Shown here piece after piece: positions 10,601-18,506 of a DNA stretch of 64,000 bases. A program made the position numbers and the translations under genes. The DNA lies in the IMG/VR virus record IMGVR_UViG_3300021168_000002, positions 37,725 to 101,724 of that record, one strand, 5' to 3'. The notes below the pieces were generated by a model. The model saw only the letters and a list, made by a program, of their open reading frames with translations, made no database searches and had not been told where the DNA came from. The DNA comes from a virus. Numbering within the stretch: the stretch's first letter is position 1; the number at the start of each line of letters is the position of its first letter.

Positions 10601-13526
10601 GAGAGAAGAAGGACTGTCACAGACGCTCCATGCAAGTCATGGGCGCGTATCTCAATTTGCAGAGGATATCAGAAATGCCCATAATGAATACACAGGAACT
10701 GAGCCTGGGCCAGATGGCGCAGGGGCTGGGGAAGGCGGCGAGAAAGCTGAGAAGGGAGAAGCCGCTGGGAAGAAGACCCCAGGAGAAGGTGAAGACAGAC
10801 GCGGCACAGGAACACCAAAGTCTGCTAGGGAAGCTGCAGCAGCCCGTGGGGTCGCTGAAAGCCAAGTAGGTAAGATTCCTGTCCCGAAGGAAACCACCAC
10901 CGGCAAGCCGGAAATCGATGAGGCTATCCGCGCAGGTGGGGGCATCCCGGGCGGCGTGCAGAAGGGCTTCGAGTACGTGGACAAGGCGACCGGCGAGACC
11001 CGCCAGTATCCCGACACCGCGTACGTCCACGAGCCGACCACCGGCACATCGTTGAACTTCCCCGTAGAGTCGATCACACCGGAGTTGGTGAAGGAACGAC
11101 TCGCTGCGAAGCGCGCCGAATATGCTGCGGCTGAGAAGGGCAAGCCGGAAGAGAGCGCGGTTACAGCGGTAGAGAAACTAGAGAAGCACCCGAATGAAGA
11201 TTTTCATCCGGTTAAATATTCGTACAATTCTGACTTCTCTAACAAGACTGCGCCGGGAATGGTTCTTCCTGACGGACGAATCATCAATGCGAAGAACGCT
11301 CACTCGGATATAGCCGAGGCTGCGGGATATCGTACGCCTACGGGAGAAACAATTGAGGGCGCTGTAAACAAATTTGAGAAGAACACAGGCGCTGCTCGTA
11401 TTGTCTATCCAGAAGGCGGCGACGGAAATATCGGTATTGAAATGCATACCGCTCCCACAGAAGATCAGAGAGCCATTATCGCCCACAATTTGAGAACAGC
11501 CGCGAAGAGTGGAGTAGGCGACGGCACGCTGACATGGGATTTGATGGGCAAGGGTGGAGAGAAAGGAAGAGGACTTTCAGGATACGGTTCTATCGGTGAT
11601 TTTCTACGGGCCGTGGATGATTGGAATAAGGTTCCTGAAAAAGTCACGCCTACGGGCATTGCGGAATCGAAGATTGAAAAGACACCGGAAGTCGCGAAGG
11701 GCGCAGATGAGTATAACAAAGAACGCGGCCTTCCTGCGATAGACGCTATACCGAAGCCGCATAATGTTGAGTTTGCGAAGCGTGTGGCGGATGCCTTTGA
11801 TGCTATGAAGCACGAGCCGAACAATCCGGAAGTTCAAAAAGCATACCAGTCGATGGCAGACGAGGTGCGCAAGCAGTGGGATTACGCGACTCAGAAGATG
11901 GGTATGAAGTTTGAACCGTGGACGAAGGAAGGACAGCCGTATGCTAACTCTGCGGAGATGGCAGATGACGTCCGTAACAACAATCACCTTTACTTCTTCC
12001 AAGGTGGTGATATTAAGCCAGAGAGTCCAATGGCGAAGGTAGACCCGGAGACAGGTCTAACTTCAAACGATATGTTCCGCGCTGTTCATGATCTATTCGG
12101 GCATGCCGCGCATGGATTTGAGTTTGGGCCTAAGGGCGAAGAGAATGCATACTTAGTTCACCGTCAGATGTTTCCACCGGAAGCTATTCCCGCATTGACA
12201 TCGGAAACTCGTGGACAGAATTCTTGGGTGAACTTCGGAAAACATCTGCGCGATGAAGTTGGAAATATTCCTAAGAAGGGCGAGTCTGGATACGTTCCTC
12301 CCGCAGAGCGTCCATATGCAGAGAATAAGGTTGGCCTTCTTCCATCTGATCTACAAGAGAGTCAAGTCGCAAAGTCTCCGAAAGGTTCTTCGGTTCCGCT
12401 GATGAAGAATCCGTTGGAAGTGGAAGGCACCGGAGAGAAGGGACGCATCTCGAATATCGACGTGGCCCAAGCTTTGAATGAATACAGCAAGGAAAAGAAT
12501 CCCGTGTTGGAACCTGGGACGGAAGGCGGGAAGATGACAGCCCGCGCCCAAAGGTTAGCCGAGGACGAGGCAAAGTATCAGCTAGCGCAAGGCAAGACCG
12601 GCACCGAGTGGTACACCACAGAGATGAAGGACCACGACAATTCTTTGCAAGGCATGAGACCGGAGTTGGTGGGCGGGGAAACGCTCGACTCAGTTCCAGG
12701 CCATCCTGTAAAGTTGTCGCTCTTCAAGGCTGCGGAAGCTGTGCTATCATCTGGACAGAAGCCTTACGGCAACTTCAAGGCCGCTGTGAAGGCTTGGGAT
12801 GCGTATAACGAGACTGGTCAGTTCCCTCCTATGAACCCGGCGACCGGAAAGTCGTGGGGGCCTCGCGGAGTGGCTGCGTACGGCAACGCGCTGGAGATGA
12901 TTAACAAGCTGGTCGCTGGGAAGGGCGAGAAGGGCGCAGCCGATTGGCTGATGGCCGATCACCCGGTTTCGGAGTTGAAGGAATACAACAGCGGCGTGAA
13001 GGGCAAGAAGACCGACATGCGTCCGGGCGCTATGATTTTGGGCGAGAAGCGCGGGCCTTTCATGCAGAATCTCCACGGGGTTGAGTCTGCGTTCACCGCC
13101 GATATGTGGGTGTCGCGCACTTGGAACCGTTGGATGGGGACGATGGAGTTCGGTAAGAATTCGTTTGGTGACGATGCGATTCTCTCTGACTCGCCGCGCA
13201 ATGGCGCGGAGCGCGGATTGATGAAGGAGTCGTTCGAGAAGACCGCGAATAAGCTGGGTCTCACCACCTCTAGTCTGCAGGCTGTGCTTTGGTATTATGA
13301 GCAGGCTTTGTATCGTGCTCACGGCATCCCGAAGGAGTCTTGGTCATTCAAGGACGCCGCCGCGCGTGCTGCCAAGGAAGAGGGCGAGACGCCGGAAGCG
13401 GAGCAGACCGGATTCAACTACGGGGCCAACCAGGGCAAGACAGCGGGCGGTATAGAGAATCTAGGCGCGCCGAAGAAGGCCGGACAGGTCGGTGCCGCAC
13501 AGTTTCTGAATGCCTTCAAAAAGTAA
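7608..13526 (+). CDS. Giant multidomain internal virion / polyvalent protein with M41-like protease motif
   Basis: A 1972-residue protein. Residues 44-84 carry three Pro-rich repeats of the type APPPPPGFKPV. Residues about 605-645 are a Gly/Ala-rich amphipathic segment that could insert in membranes. Residues 857-861 read HEWAH (HExxH). A Gly-Pro-Ala segment (QKMAGPASHEVF) and a downstream acidic residue (D948 in RGDFRQSRAI) follow in the order of FtsH-type peptidase M41. Near 1487 a block (FRAVHDLFGHAAHGFEFG) and, from about 1690, a long C-terminal domain resemble modules found in phage polyvalent proteins. It probably enters the cell with the DNA, as T7 gp16 does. The protease call is by motif order only. 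Confidence 0.6.
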   Translation: MADQSTDLSTTNQPAGTTSIDNGIAYDVAGKPLGPANVGDEQAAPPPPPGFKPVTVNAQVAPPPPPGFRPVVEAQVAPPPGFKPAETKVQPSGVLNLTPPAGKTSISPREGGFESWLQDVQTDVKNGSASTWVGAMLKKMGATGTHSGVSEKAGEFFAGPAEGLPKALEGSVALHKQVYEGLVNSGMDLDKSAAAANKIVEGLFQSAGPVGAVAAPGGEALAVVLPAMVAQTNAQKAAEYMGASPDVAELVGNVTGVVAGGLVHEKLNPVLDRFGVAVNTHTAAEQEYTNRSRNLETARAQAAEVQQRALDAAQKETAGQGTPAATDAARQLANEAAKNVADAQKAFDQAAQRRAAAKIAVEKLGRQITKAADKNKADEYESKASEQKKASDLFQKAVPSRGANRYTPEDEEIARAHMEAAKAGGAKINDLPSAYEAVEGGRQGIEDKIKPYVEKYADEPVTTKPEDSPKIKVAQKLEEMAKLDGNFSNAMDALSEFNLTDPTMSEAQDTLTKLNNYNRASMKGANNWDIYNMIETNPDFAARFFMADELRNAIYNNLEGHGVEGIRAARGETASLINVRDAIGAQIRANRGGTTVRGSGNASAMRGLLGRLTGKAIKGMGIAAGAEAGGIPGAIAGGAIGEAVGQPIEDFIAPRDMTRDEHIEKSMKFKGTNRKPVEIKGTGTPPVIPTEAIPPAVKNGPSSVELTPRENTDLHAELAAHYGESNLEDSSYKELEQNLRDDVAAKNRSGVELDPAEKTLLTKILKADTADRAAAQAAGKPNAEVKIEPVKEKELLAEADKRANEGEPTKLNPTLVSLGRGDESALVSHSPAMKAHAPAAVIPGLPEGVSMEDAHLHEWAHMAIGAVDGLEPVEIRSDIHPKSEKGAGATSVFNGASIRDAAGNIDPEALANQEVQWLTQKMAGPASHEVFKGMTRDEVKASPATRGDFRQSRAIIRELHPDFTASQVEQVVDLAYDRAHEFLTKPHIADRIRANAAVREEGLSQTLHASHGRVSQFAEDIRNAHNEYTGTEPGPDGAGAGEGGEKAEKGEAAGKKTPGEGEDRRGTGTPKSAREAAAARGVAESQVGKIPVPKETTTGKPEIDEAIRAGGGIPGGVQKGFEYVDKATGETRQYPDTAYVHEPTTGTSLNFPVESITPELVKERLAAKRAEYAAAEKGKPEESAVTAVEKLEKHPNEDFHPVKYSYNSDFSNKTAPGMVLPDGRIINAKNAHSDIAEAAGYRTPTGETIEGAVNKFEKNTGAARIVYPEGGDGNIGIEMHTAPTEDQRAIIAHNLRTAAKSGVGDGTLTWDLMGKGGEKGRGLSGYGSIGDFLRAVDDWNKVPEKVTPTGIAESKIEKTPEVAKGADEYNKERGLPAIDAIPKPHNVEFAKRVADAFDAMKHEPNNPEVQKAYQSMADEVRKQWDYATQKMGMKFEPWTKEGQPYANSAEMADDVRNNNHLYFFQGGDIKPESPMAKVDPETGLTSNDMFRAVHDLFGHAAHGFEFGPKGEENAYLVHRQMFPPEAIPALTSETRGQNSWVNFGKHLRDEVGNIPKKGESGYVPPAERPYAENKVGLLPSDLQESQVAKSPKGSSVPLMKNPLEVEGTGEKGRISNIDVAQALNEYSKEKNPVLEPGTEGGKMTARAQRLAEDEAKYQLAQGKTGTEWYTTEMKDHDNSLQGMRPELVGGETLDSVPGHPVKLSLFKAAEAVLSSGQKPYGNFKAAVKAWDAYNETGQFPPMNPATGKSWGPRGVAAYGNALEMINKLVAGKGEKGAADWLMADHPVSELKEYNSGVKGKKTDMRPGAMILGEKRGPFMQNLHGVESAFTADMWVSRTWNRWMGTMEFGKNSFGDDAILSDSPRNGAERGLMKESFEKTANKLGLTTSSLQAVLWYYEQALYRAHGIPKESWSFKDAAARAAKEEGETPEAEQTGFNYGANQGKTAGGIENLGAPKKAGQVGAAQFLNAFKK

Positions 13527-13536
13527 GAAATAACGC

Positions 13537-13565
13537 TTGACAAGGGCACATCCTTGTGATACACT
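13537..13565 (+). promoter_or_regulatory. Sigma70-type promoter with internal palindrome
   Basis: TTGACA at 13537-13542, a 17-bp spacer, then TACACT at 13560-13565 preceded by TGA (extended -10). The spacer contains the dyad CAAGG-GCACAT-CCTTG (13541-13556), a possible operator. It lies 16 bp upstream of the ATG at 13582 and is the only plus-strand member of the promoter family seen in this window. Confidence 0.75.
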
Positions 13566-13581
13566 GGTTTAGAGGATTAAT

Positions 13582-13764
13582 ATGAGCGAGAAAGAGAAGA
13601 AATACGGACCCTCAGACTTCCAAGCGGAAGTAGAGCGTTTGCACGCTGCGGGCAAGCTGCCCCAGCTTCACGAGCTACTCGGCGCGGTTGCCGAGAGTAG
13701 AGCCGAATTCGCAGATAAGATTTTGGCCGCAAGGAAGAAAGGCACAGACGCAGAAAATGAATAA
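13582..13764 (+). CDS. Small hypothetical protein
   Basis: A 60-residue charged helical protein (YGPSDFQAEVERLHAAGKLP) with no recognised domain. It is the first gene after the promoter at 13537-13565, has the ribosome site AGAGGA, and its end overlaps the endonuclease start (ATGAATAA). Confidence 0.65.
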   Translation: MSEKEKKYGPSDFQAEVERLHAAGKLPQLHELLGAVAESRAEFADKILAARKKGTDAENE

Positions 13765-14344
13765 TCGTCAAATAACAAGAATGAAAGCCCGTGCCACAGA
13801 TAGCATCGGGAAACTACGAGGAACGCGCATTCGGCTTAATGGAGGCTTGCACGCGGTCTACACGGGGCGAGCGGTTAAATGCTGGGATAACTCTCAAAAG
13901 AATTGGGTTCCTGTATTAAGATGCGAGGCGAACGGTCACGAATTTATAGCTCCGCATTATACACATGGTCGTCAACACCCGGTGAATTGCGCTCAGTGTG
14001 TTAAAGAGAATGGTGGACCTAGGGGATGGAAGCGATTGCTTCTTCAAGTTTCAAGATTCGGCTTATCCATAGATCGTCTTTTGTCAATGAGAAAACGTCA
14101 AACCAACTCTGACGGGGAAGTTGTTTGCGCCATCTGTAAGAAACCGGAAACTATTGAGCGTCTTTGTGTCGACCACGACCATACATGCTGTAACAATGGA
14201 GACGAATCTTGTGGCTCATGCGTTCGATGCCTACTTTGTCGAGCCTGTAATCAAGTAGTTGGCTTGATTGAATCGGGAAAACTTTGTAAGACGTTTGCAC
14301 CTAAGCACGGAGAATATATAGAAAAGGAGAAAATCAAATGCTGA
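13757..14344 (+). CDS. Endonuclease VII-type (His-Cys) nuclease
   Basis: A 195-residue protein. The core near residues 110-175 has a CAIC pair, the VDHDHTCC catalytic His/Asp motif and RCLLCRACNQ, the arrangement of the recombination endonuclease VII/HNH family, in which four Cys bind zinc and DHDH is catalytic. The N-terminal half has further Cys pairs (CAQC). The start at 13757 is chosen because it overlaps the previous stop. Such free-standing enzymes are frequently homing endonucleases; Holliday-junction resolution is the alternative role. Confidence 0.75.
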   Translation: MNNRQITRMKARATDSIGKLRGTRIRLNGGLHAVYTGRAVKCWDNSQKNWVPVLRCEANGHEFIAPHYTHGRQHPVNCAQCVKENGGPRGWKRLLLQVSRFGLSIDRLLSMRKRQTNSDGEVVCAICKKPETIERLCVDHDHTCCNNGDESCGSCVRCLLCRACNQVVGLIESGKLCKTFAPKHGEYIEKEKIKC

Positions 14345-14526
14345 ATAATATTGGTGGTGGCGATGCTTTAGCTCGTGGCTCAATACGAGCGCAGTTCACA
14401 GCGAACATCAGCGTACCGGATAAGAAGTGGGATGCAGCGTTCGACGACTTTGACCCACAGAAGTTTCAGAAAGAAGGGATGCCGAAGGTCGAGGGCGGAC
14501 AGAAAGAATTAAGCCGATCTCGGTAA
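14338..14526 (+). CDS. Small hypothetical protein
   Basis: A 62-residue protein with no recognised domain. The ATG overlaps the endonuclease stop (AAATGCTGA), indicating translational coupling. A hairpin (14535-14556) and a terminator follow. Confidence 0.5.
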   Translation: MLNNIGGGDALARGSIRAQFTANISVPDKKWDAAFDDFDPQKFQKEGMPKVEGGQKELSRSR

Positions 14527-14614
14527 AACTTTGTCGATGATGTTTTTATGTCATCGGCGTTCATAAATGAGGTTTTTCTGGTTTCGATGAAGAATTTGTT
14601 TCATGAAGCAATGA

Positions 14615-14649
14615 GCCGGGAGCGCCTGAATCGCTTCCGGCCTCTTTCT
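14615..14649 (+). terminator. Rho-independent terminator
   Basis: GCCGGGAGCG (14615-14624), a 7-nt loop, then CGCTTCCGGC (14632-14641) form a 10-bp stem with one G-T pair, followed by the T-rich CTCTTTCT. It ends the small operon that starts at 13537 and lies 17 bp before the next gene. Confidence 0.65.
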
Positions 14650-14665
14650 ATTCAGGAGAAAGAAA

Positions 14666-15127
14666 ATGGAATGCTTAAGATGCAGAAAATCAATCAGAAG
14701 AAGTTATCACAACACTAAGAAATATTGTGATGACTGTGTCCTTTATCGCAGCAGAAGATATGGCCGTTTGCGCATGCGAGATCGCAGAAAAAATCCCCAA
14801 TACAGAAAAATTATAAATAGATCAGTGCGAGAAGCTGCGTCGCGATTGCGTCGAGATGTGCTTACATACTATAGTAAAGGTAAATTGAAATGCATGTGCC
14901 TAGGGTGCCGAACAATTTATTTTGGCTTTCTACAACTAGATCACATCAAAGGCAATGGTTATAAACATCTGGGAAAGAACGGCAGAAGAATTTCTAGCTG
15001 TGCTCTCTTAAATTTTCTCAGAAAAAACAGATATCCCAAAGGGTATCAAGTTCTTTGTAATAACTGTAATGGCCCCGGTGGTAAAAGTAACAAGAAAAAA
15101 TGCCCGATGTCCGGGAGGCCACATTGA
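14666..15127 (+). CDS. HNH endonuclease
   Basis: A 153-residue, very basic protein. Two N-terminal Cys pairs (CLRC, CDDC), a further CMCLGC, the catalytic-type QLDHIKGNG, and C-terminal YQVLCNNCN give the usual HNH layout (D-H, N, H/C with zinc Cys). It is probably a free-standing homing enzyme. Base composition is lower in GC than the neighbouring virion genes, as in acquired endonucleases. The stop TGA overlaps the TTG start of the next gene. Confidence 0.75.
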   Translation: MECLRCRKSIRRSYHNTKKYCDDCVLYRSRRYGRLRMRDRRKNPQYRKIINRSVREAASRLRRDVLTYYSKGKLKCMCLGCRTIYFGFLQLDHIKGNGYKHLGKNGRRISSCALLNFLRKNRYPKGYQVLCNNCNGPGGKSNKKKCPMSGRPH

Positions 15128-15927
15128 GCGAGATTATTGTAATACCAACTTTTGCGCGGCCCGAGTTATTAGCACTGTGTCTTGAAAAACTTGAACAAGC
15201 TATCAATGCCCCTGACGACGTCCGAATCTTTCTAGATACGTCTCCTGAGATGCGGGTGGCCGAGGTAGAATATGTCCGAGACAAGTATCTTCCTAGAGCG
15301 CAGATTTTTCACGCCAAGCCCCACACTAAAGTCGCCTCCGGTACCTACAACATTTTGATGTCTCTAAAAGCCGGATACGAAACCGGAGCCGAGCGTTGCT
15401 GGCTGATTGAAGAAGATGTACTCGTGTATCCTCAGACATTTTTTACGTGGCATCGGTCAGCCATTAAAGGTTGTATTGGGCCAGAGCAATCTAATAAGGT
15501 TGCAGCTTCTTGTGGCCGCAAACATCCCGATCTCCGTTGGCAATACAGAGACCTTTATTGTAACCCGGGTTCTTGTCTTCGCAGACCTCTCCTCGATGCC
15601 CTGGTCCCACACATCAACTCTGAATATTTCCAAGACACAAAGGCATACTGCGACAAACACTTCCCGCCGTGGGAGGTTTCAACGCTGGACGATTGGCTGA
15701 TTAGACGGGTGATGAAGCAGGAGGGGATGTCTTGCGTGTATCCGGAGACGCCGGTATGCGCGCATGTAGGATTTCGAGGATACGGCAGCTTGGACATCTA
15801 CCAGAACAACGAGGCGGACCTGGGGAAGAGAATTGAGCGCGCCCGCTACTTGCTAGCGACGGTGAAGCCTACCGATCAGTACGCGAGAGACTTCGAACCT
15901 TACCAATTTTCTTCATCGAAACTATAA
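15124..15927 (+). CDS. GT-A-fold glycosyltransferase-like protein
   Basis: A 267-residue protein starting at TTG (overlap TTGA). The N-terminus IIVIPTFARPELLALCLEKL is the nucleotide-binding strand-loop-helix of GT-A enzymes. WLIEEDVLVYP near residue 98 provides an acidic EED in the place of the DXD metal site. The rest has aromatic and Cys-containing blocks without a known family signature. It would use a nucleotide-sugar donor in the cytoplasm; donor and acceptor are unknown. It is separate from the minus-strand glycan cassette at 26-33 kb. Confidence 0.6.
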   Translation: MSEIIVIPTFARPELLALCLEKLEQAINAPDDVRIFLDTSPEMRVAEVEYVRDKYLPRAQIFHAKPHTKVASGTYNILMSLKAGYETGAERCWLIEEDVLVYPQTFFTWHRSAIKGCIGPEQSNKVAASCGRKHPDLRWQYRDLYCNPGSCLRRPLLDALVPHINSEYFQDTKAYCDKHFPPWEVSTLDDWLIRRVMKQEGMSCVYPETPVCAHVGFRGYGSLDIYQNNEADLGKRIERARYLLATVKPTDQYARDFEPYQFSSSKL

Positions 15928-15965
15928 AAATCTCATTTATTGGTACTGATGATATAGAAACGTCA

Positions 15966-16094
15966 TCACCAGCCGTTGTAATCGTCCTCGAAAGTGGCAA
16001 TGCAGGCTAGGATGAAGACGCCCAAGATCACAAAGGCGCCCAAGATCACAAAGGCGCACAGTCCTGAGAGAGCGAGAATCTGGAGGAGTGTCAT
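15966..16094 (-). CDS. Small single-span membrane protein
   Basis: A 42-residue protein read directly from the sequence: ATG at 16094, TGA at 15966-15968. Residues 5-33 are one hydrophobic segment (LCAFVILGAFVILGVFILAC), and the tail is acidic. The core is encoded by an exact 18-bp tandem duplication (16021-16038 and 16039-16056). The ATG overlaps the stop of the upstream gene. Function unknown. Confidence 0.6.
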   Translation of the reverse strand: MTLLQILALSGLCAFVILGAFVILGVFILACIATFEDDYNGW

Positions 16095-16321
16095 ACTCCA
16101 CCCAGGTTATCGTAAGCCGCCTGGGCGTCTTTCAGTTCCTGTTTTGCTGCGCCCTCTTGCTCTTCCTGGAGCCAAGGAGGAAAACTCGCCACCTGCCTTG
16201 CGCGGTATTGCGCAGAGGCCAACCGATCTTCCATCAGTTTGAAGTCCTTTAACGCTGCGATCATCATGTTGTAGATAACTTGCTCCGTCCTTGTCTGAAA
16301 AGATATAGTCTTCACGCTCAT
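16091..16321 (-). CDS. Small helical hypothetical protein
   Basis: 76 residues from ATG 16321, which overlaps the previous stop (ATGA). Predicted helical and charged (KDFKLMEDRLASAQYRARQV). No recognised domain. Part of a coupled run from 17192 to 15966. Confidence 0.6.
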   Translation of the reverse strand: MSVKTISFQTRTEQVIYNMMIAALKDFKLMEDRLASAQYRARQVASFPPWLQEEQEGAAKQELKDAQAAYDNLGGV

Positions 16322-16704
16322 ACAGCCTCCTCGTCGTCCGGCTTCCTGTATCCCATCTTCGTCGCGATCTTGCGGCACCGCGCCGCCGTGTCCAATAAAG
16401 CCTCTTCAATCTCGTACGCGCCGGGATGAAATGCGCGGAAGAAATACCCGAAGTTGGAATCCTCCACGATGAAGAGACCCGCACCGGCATTCGTTTTAAT
16501 CGCGTTGACGTAAATCTCGTCTTCCTCTCTGTCTTGCATGTTGTCGACTATGGCTATCGCTGCCTTCCTATCCGCGTCTGTCTCCCACTGGCAGATCACA
16601 TTCCAATTTCCGTTCGCGTAATCGTAGAGGATGCCGCCGATCTCGTTCTTGTTCCACACGAGATACATTGCGGCCCACCTGCGGAGGAAGCCGGGGAGCC
16701 TCAT
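16318..16704 (-). CDS. Hypothetical protein
   Basis: 128 residues; ATG 16704 overlaps the stop of the upstream gene. Two hydrophobic/aromatic blocks (MYLVWNKNEIGGILYDY, NFGYFFRAFHPG) suggest a small alpha/beta fold. No family recognised. Confidence 0.6.
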   Translation of the reverse strand: MRLPGFLRRWAAMYLVWNKNEIGGILYDYANGNWNVICQWETDADRKAAIAIVDNMQDREEDEIYVNAIKTNAGAGLFIVEDSNFGYFFRAFHPGAYEIEEALLDTAARCRKIATKMGYRKPDDEEAV

Positions 16705-17192
16705 AGACTCTCCGTCAACTTGCGGAATTTTTCTGCGATTTCGTTTGTCGCCATCTGATGCGCGCCGCAGAGAGATACGACTTTCCCGCTCTGCCACTTG
16801 CAGACGCAGGAGACGCCGAACATTTGAGCATTCATGGTCTTCTCCTGCTCGTCCTTCAAGCAGCGGCCAATCTGCTTTCCGATCTCCCTCTCGTTGTCAA
16901 CTTGGAATATCAGCTTCTGAACCTCCGACTGCAGCCGCAGGTTCTCTCTCTTCAACTCGTCCATCGCCGCGTCTTTCACTTGGAAGATTTTGACTAATGC
17001 GCCCAGGTCGACCGGGCGGAAGATTCCGTCAATCCAGACGCCGAAGGAGTTCTTCTGGTTCACGACCTCGACAGTCTTGTCGAATTCGATTGGCTTCACA
17101 GGACGCCAGTTGCGACAATTCGGGGCACCTGCATTAAACGCGTGGGGTTCTCCCCAGAAGTCACAAATTCCCATCTCTCTAAGATCAGTCAT
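16701..17192 (-). CDS. Coiled-coil hypothetical protein
   Basis: 163 residues with the ribosome site AGGAGG. A heptad-rich segment (about residues 75-120, MDELKRENLRLQSEVQKLIF) predicts a coiled coil. Scattered Cys (CDFW, CRNW, CVCKW, CGAH) might bind metal. First gene of the run 17192-15966. Function unknown. Confidence 0.6.
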   Translation of the reverse strand: MTDLREMGICDFWGEPHAFNAGAPNCRNWRPVKPIEFDKTVEVVNQKNSFGVWIDGIFRPVDLGALVKIFQVKDAAMDELKRENLRLQSEVQKLIFQVDNEREIGKQIGRCLKDEQEKTMNAQMFGVSCVCKWQSGKVVSLCGAHQMATNEIAEKFRKLTESL

Positions 17193-17228
17193 GTTTCCTC
17201 CTAAAAAGGTATAGCTTTTTGACGTTGT

Positions 17229-18128
17229 TTACGCATGAAGATCGAACCCCAAACCTGCCTTATCGGCCCATGTTTTTCTGACCATAATCTGCTCCCCAAA
17301 TTTTGTGTATCTTTCAGAAACATCGCCCGCCGCGTGACCGGCCCAAAACTTCACCAGGGTCGCGGGGACGCTCGCGGCTTGCAGGTGGGTGATGCGGAAG
17401 CGGCGCATGGAGTGAAAACCTTCTAGCCCGAGTTCTTCTATGCGGCGGCGAAGAGTGCGCTCCGAGGATACAAATATTTTTGAATCGCGAATCGCGAATA
17501 CCGAATGCAGGAGGCTATTCAGTGCCGGGTCTAAGTCCACGATACGGGTCCCGGCCTTGGTCTTGGTGGAGTCTTGCAACTTGCCGTTGACCAGGGTCGC
17601 GCGTACCGCGATGGTCCCGGCTGCCGGGTCCCAATAGTTGGACACCCCGTCGTCGATCTTATGCATGGCAAGGGCCTCCCCGACCCGTAGGCCGGTCCCA
17701 GCCAGGAGGGCCACTAATCCCCCCACTTCGCCCCTTACGGCTGCCACAGCGCCTCCCAGCGCCAGGGATGTGGCAATTGGGGTCCTCTGGGCTGATTTGT
17801 CGATCTTCGGGGCGTCGATAAAGCGGGTATTCCACGTTCTGGGATAAAGTTGATTTCCTTCGTCGTCTACCGCAGACTTGACAACCTGCTTCACGAGACT
17901 GACTGCCAAGGTTATGGTGGCGGGACTCAGATCAGCCTCTGCGAGACGGCCAACGAGTACCTTGACAGTTCGGTTGTTGACCTCCTGCAATTCCAGCCCG
18001 CCGATGGCAGGTAGGAGACGGAAGTCGATGATGGAGCGATAGACGCGCAAAGTGTTCACTTTCGCGGGGTCACTTTTGCGAAGGGCAATTTCAGACATGA
18101 AAGTCTCAGCCTGTGATTGAAACGTCAT
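17229..18128 (-). CDS. Tyrosine recombinase / integrase
   Basis: 299 residues. The catalytic set is complete: R148 (GTGLRVGEAL), K191 (TKTKAGTR), H239-x-x-R242 (FHSMRR), H265 (FWAGHA) and Y274 (SERYTKFG). Residues 1-90 form the SAM-like core-binding region. The start at 18128 is preferred over an upstream GTG because the promoter -10 (18149-18154) overlaps that GTG, and GGAG lies before 18128. It would catalyse site-specific integration and excision. No att core could be identified. The nearest tRNA (51.2 kb) is far away. Confidence 0.88.
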   Translation of the reverse strand: MTFQSQAETFMSEIALRKSDPAKVNTLRVYRSIIDFRLLPAIGGLELQEVNNRTVKVLVGRLAEADLSPATITLAVSLVKQVVKSAVDDEGNQLYPRTWNTRFIDAPKIDKSAQRTPIATSLALGGAVAAVRGEVGGLVALLAGTGLRVGEALAMHKIDDGVSNYWDPAAGTIAVRATLVNGKLQDSTKTKAGTRIVDLDPALNSLLHSVFAIRDSKIFVSSERTLRRRIEELGLEGFHSMRRFRITHLQAASVPATLVKFWAGHAAGDVSERYTKFGEQIMVRKTWADKAGLGFDLHA

Positions 18129-18148
18129 CTTGTTTTCTCCATGCACCA

Positions 18149-18177
18149 AGTCTCTCACAGTTCGGAAAGTTTGTCAA
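18149..18177 (-). promoter_or_regulatory. Promoter upstream of integrase
   Basis: On the minus strand: TTGACA (18177-18172), 17-bp spacer, GAGACT (18154-18149) preceded by TGA. The -10 is weak, suggesting low or activator-dependent expression of the integrase. Confidence 0.6.
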
Positions 18178-18180
18178 GGA

Positions 18181-18327
18181 TTATTTTAGTCTCATCACTT
18201 GATACCGGGGTTGGTGCGTCCCATAAATCGCGTTGATGAGTCGGACGCAATACAATCCAGTCGTCAAGAATATTCCAATCGAGATTAAAGTGGCGGCGAT
18301 AAAGATCAGAGCGCGGGTGTGTTTCAT
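18181..18327 (-). CDS. Small membrane protein
   Basis: 48 residues from ATG 18327 (overlapping the previous stop). One transmembrane segment, residues 6-26 (ALIFIAATLISIGIFLTTGL), then a short basic tail. Function unknown. Confidence 0.6.
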   Translation of the reverse strand: MKHTRALIFIAATLISIGIFLTTGLYCVRLINAIYGTHQPRYQVMRLK

Positions 18328-18506
18328 CTTGGTAAGTCTCCCTCGGGACAGAATTCTTGTTTGAAACAGCGATCTTGGCAGGCCCGGTTGCCGTGGGCGC
18401 ATTGGTTGTGGCACTCATTATTTTTGCGGCGGGCGTCGAATGCAACAAGAGTTATCCATGAGAAAAGCACTATCAAAATAAAGACCTCAAGGGTGCGATT
18501 TTTCAT
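18324..18506 (-). CDS. Small membrane-anchored Cys-rich protein
   Basis: 60 residues. N-terminal hydrophobic segment (VFILIVLFSWITLVAF) followed by five Cys in a short polar region (CHNQC, CQDRC, FCPEG). That region would face the periplasm, and disulfides are possible. Coupled by overlap to both neighbours. Confidence 0.6.
   Translation of the reverse strand: MKNRTLEVFILIVLFSWITLVAFDARRKNNECHNQCAHGNRACQDRCFKQEFCPEGDLPR

Noticed and set aside
15927-15990. Hairpin GATGA/TCATC between convergent genes as terminator
   Set aside because: Stem of 5-6 bp, no clear T-run; too weak to call.
17229-18158. Integrase start at the upstream GTG (18158)
   Set aside because: It overlaps the promoter -10. 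The internal ATG at 18128 has a ribosome site and begins the conserved domain.
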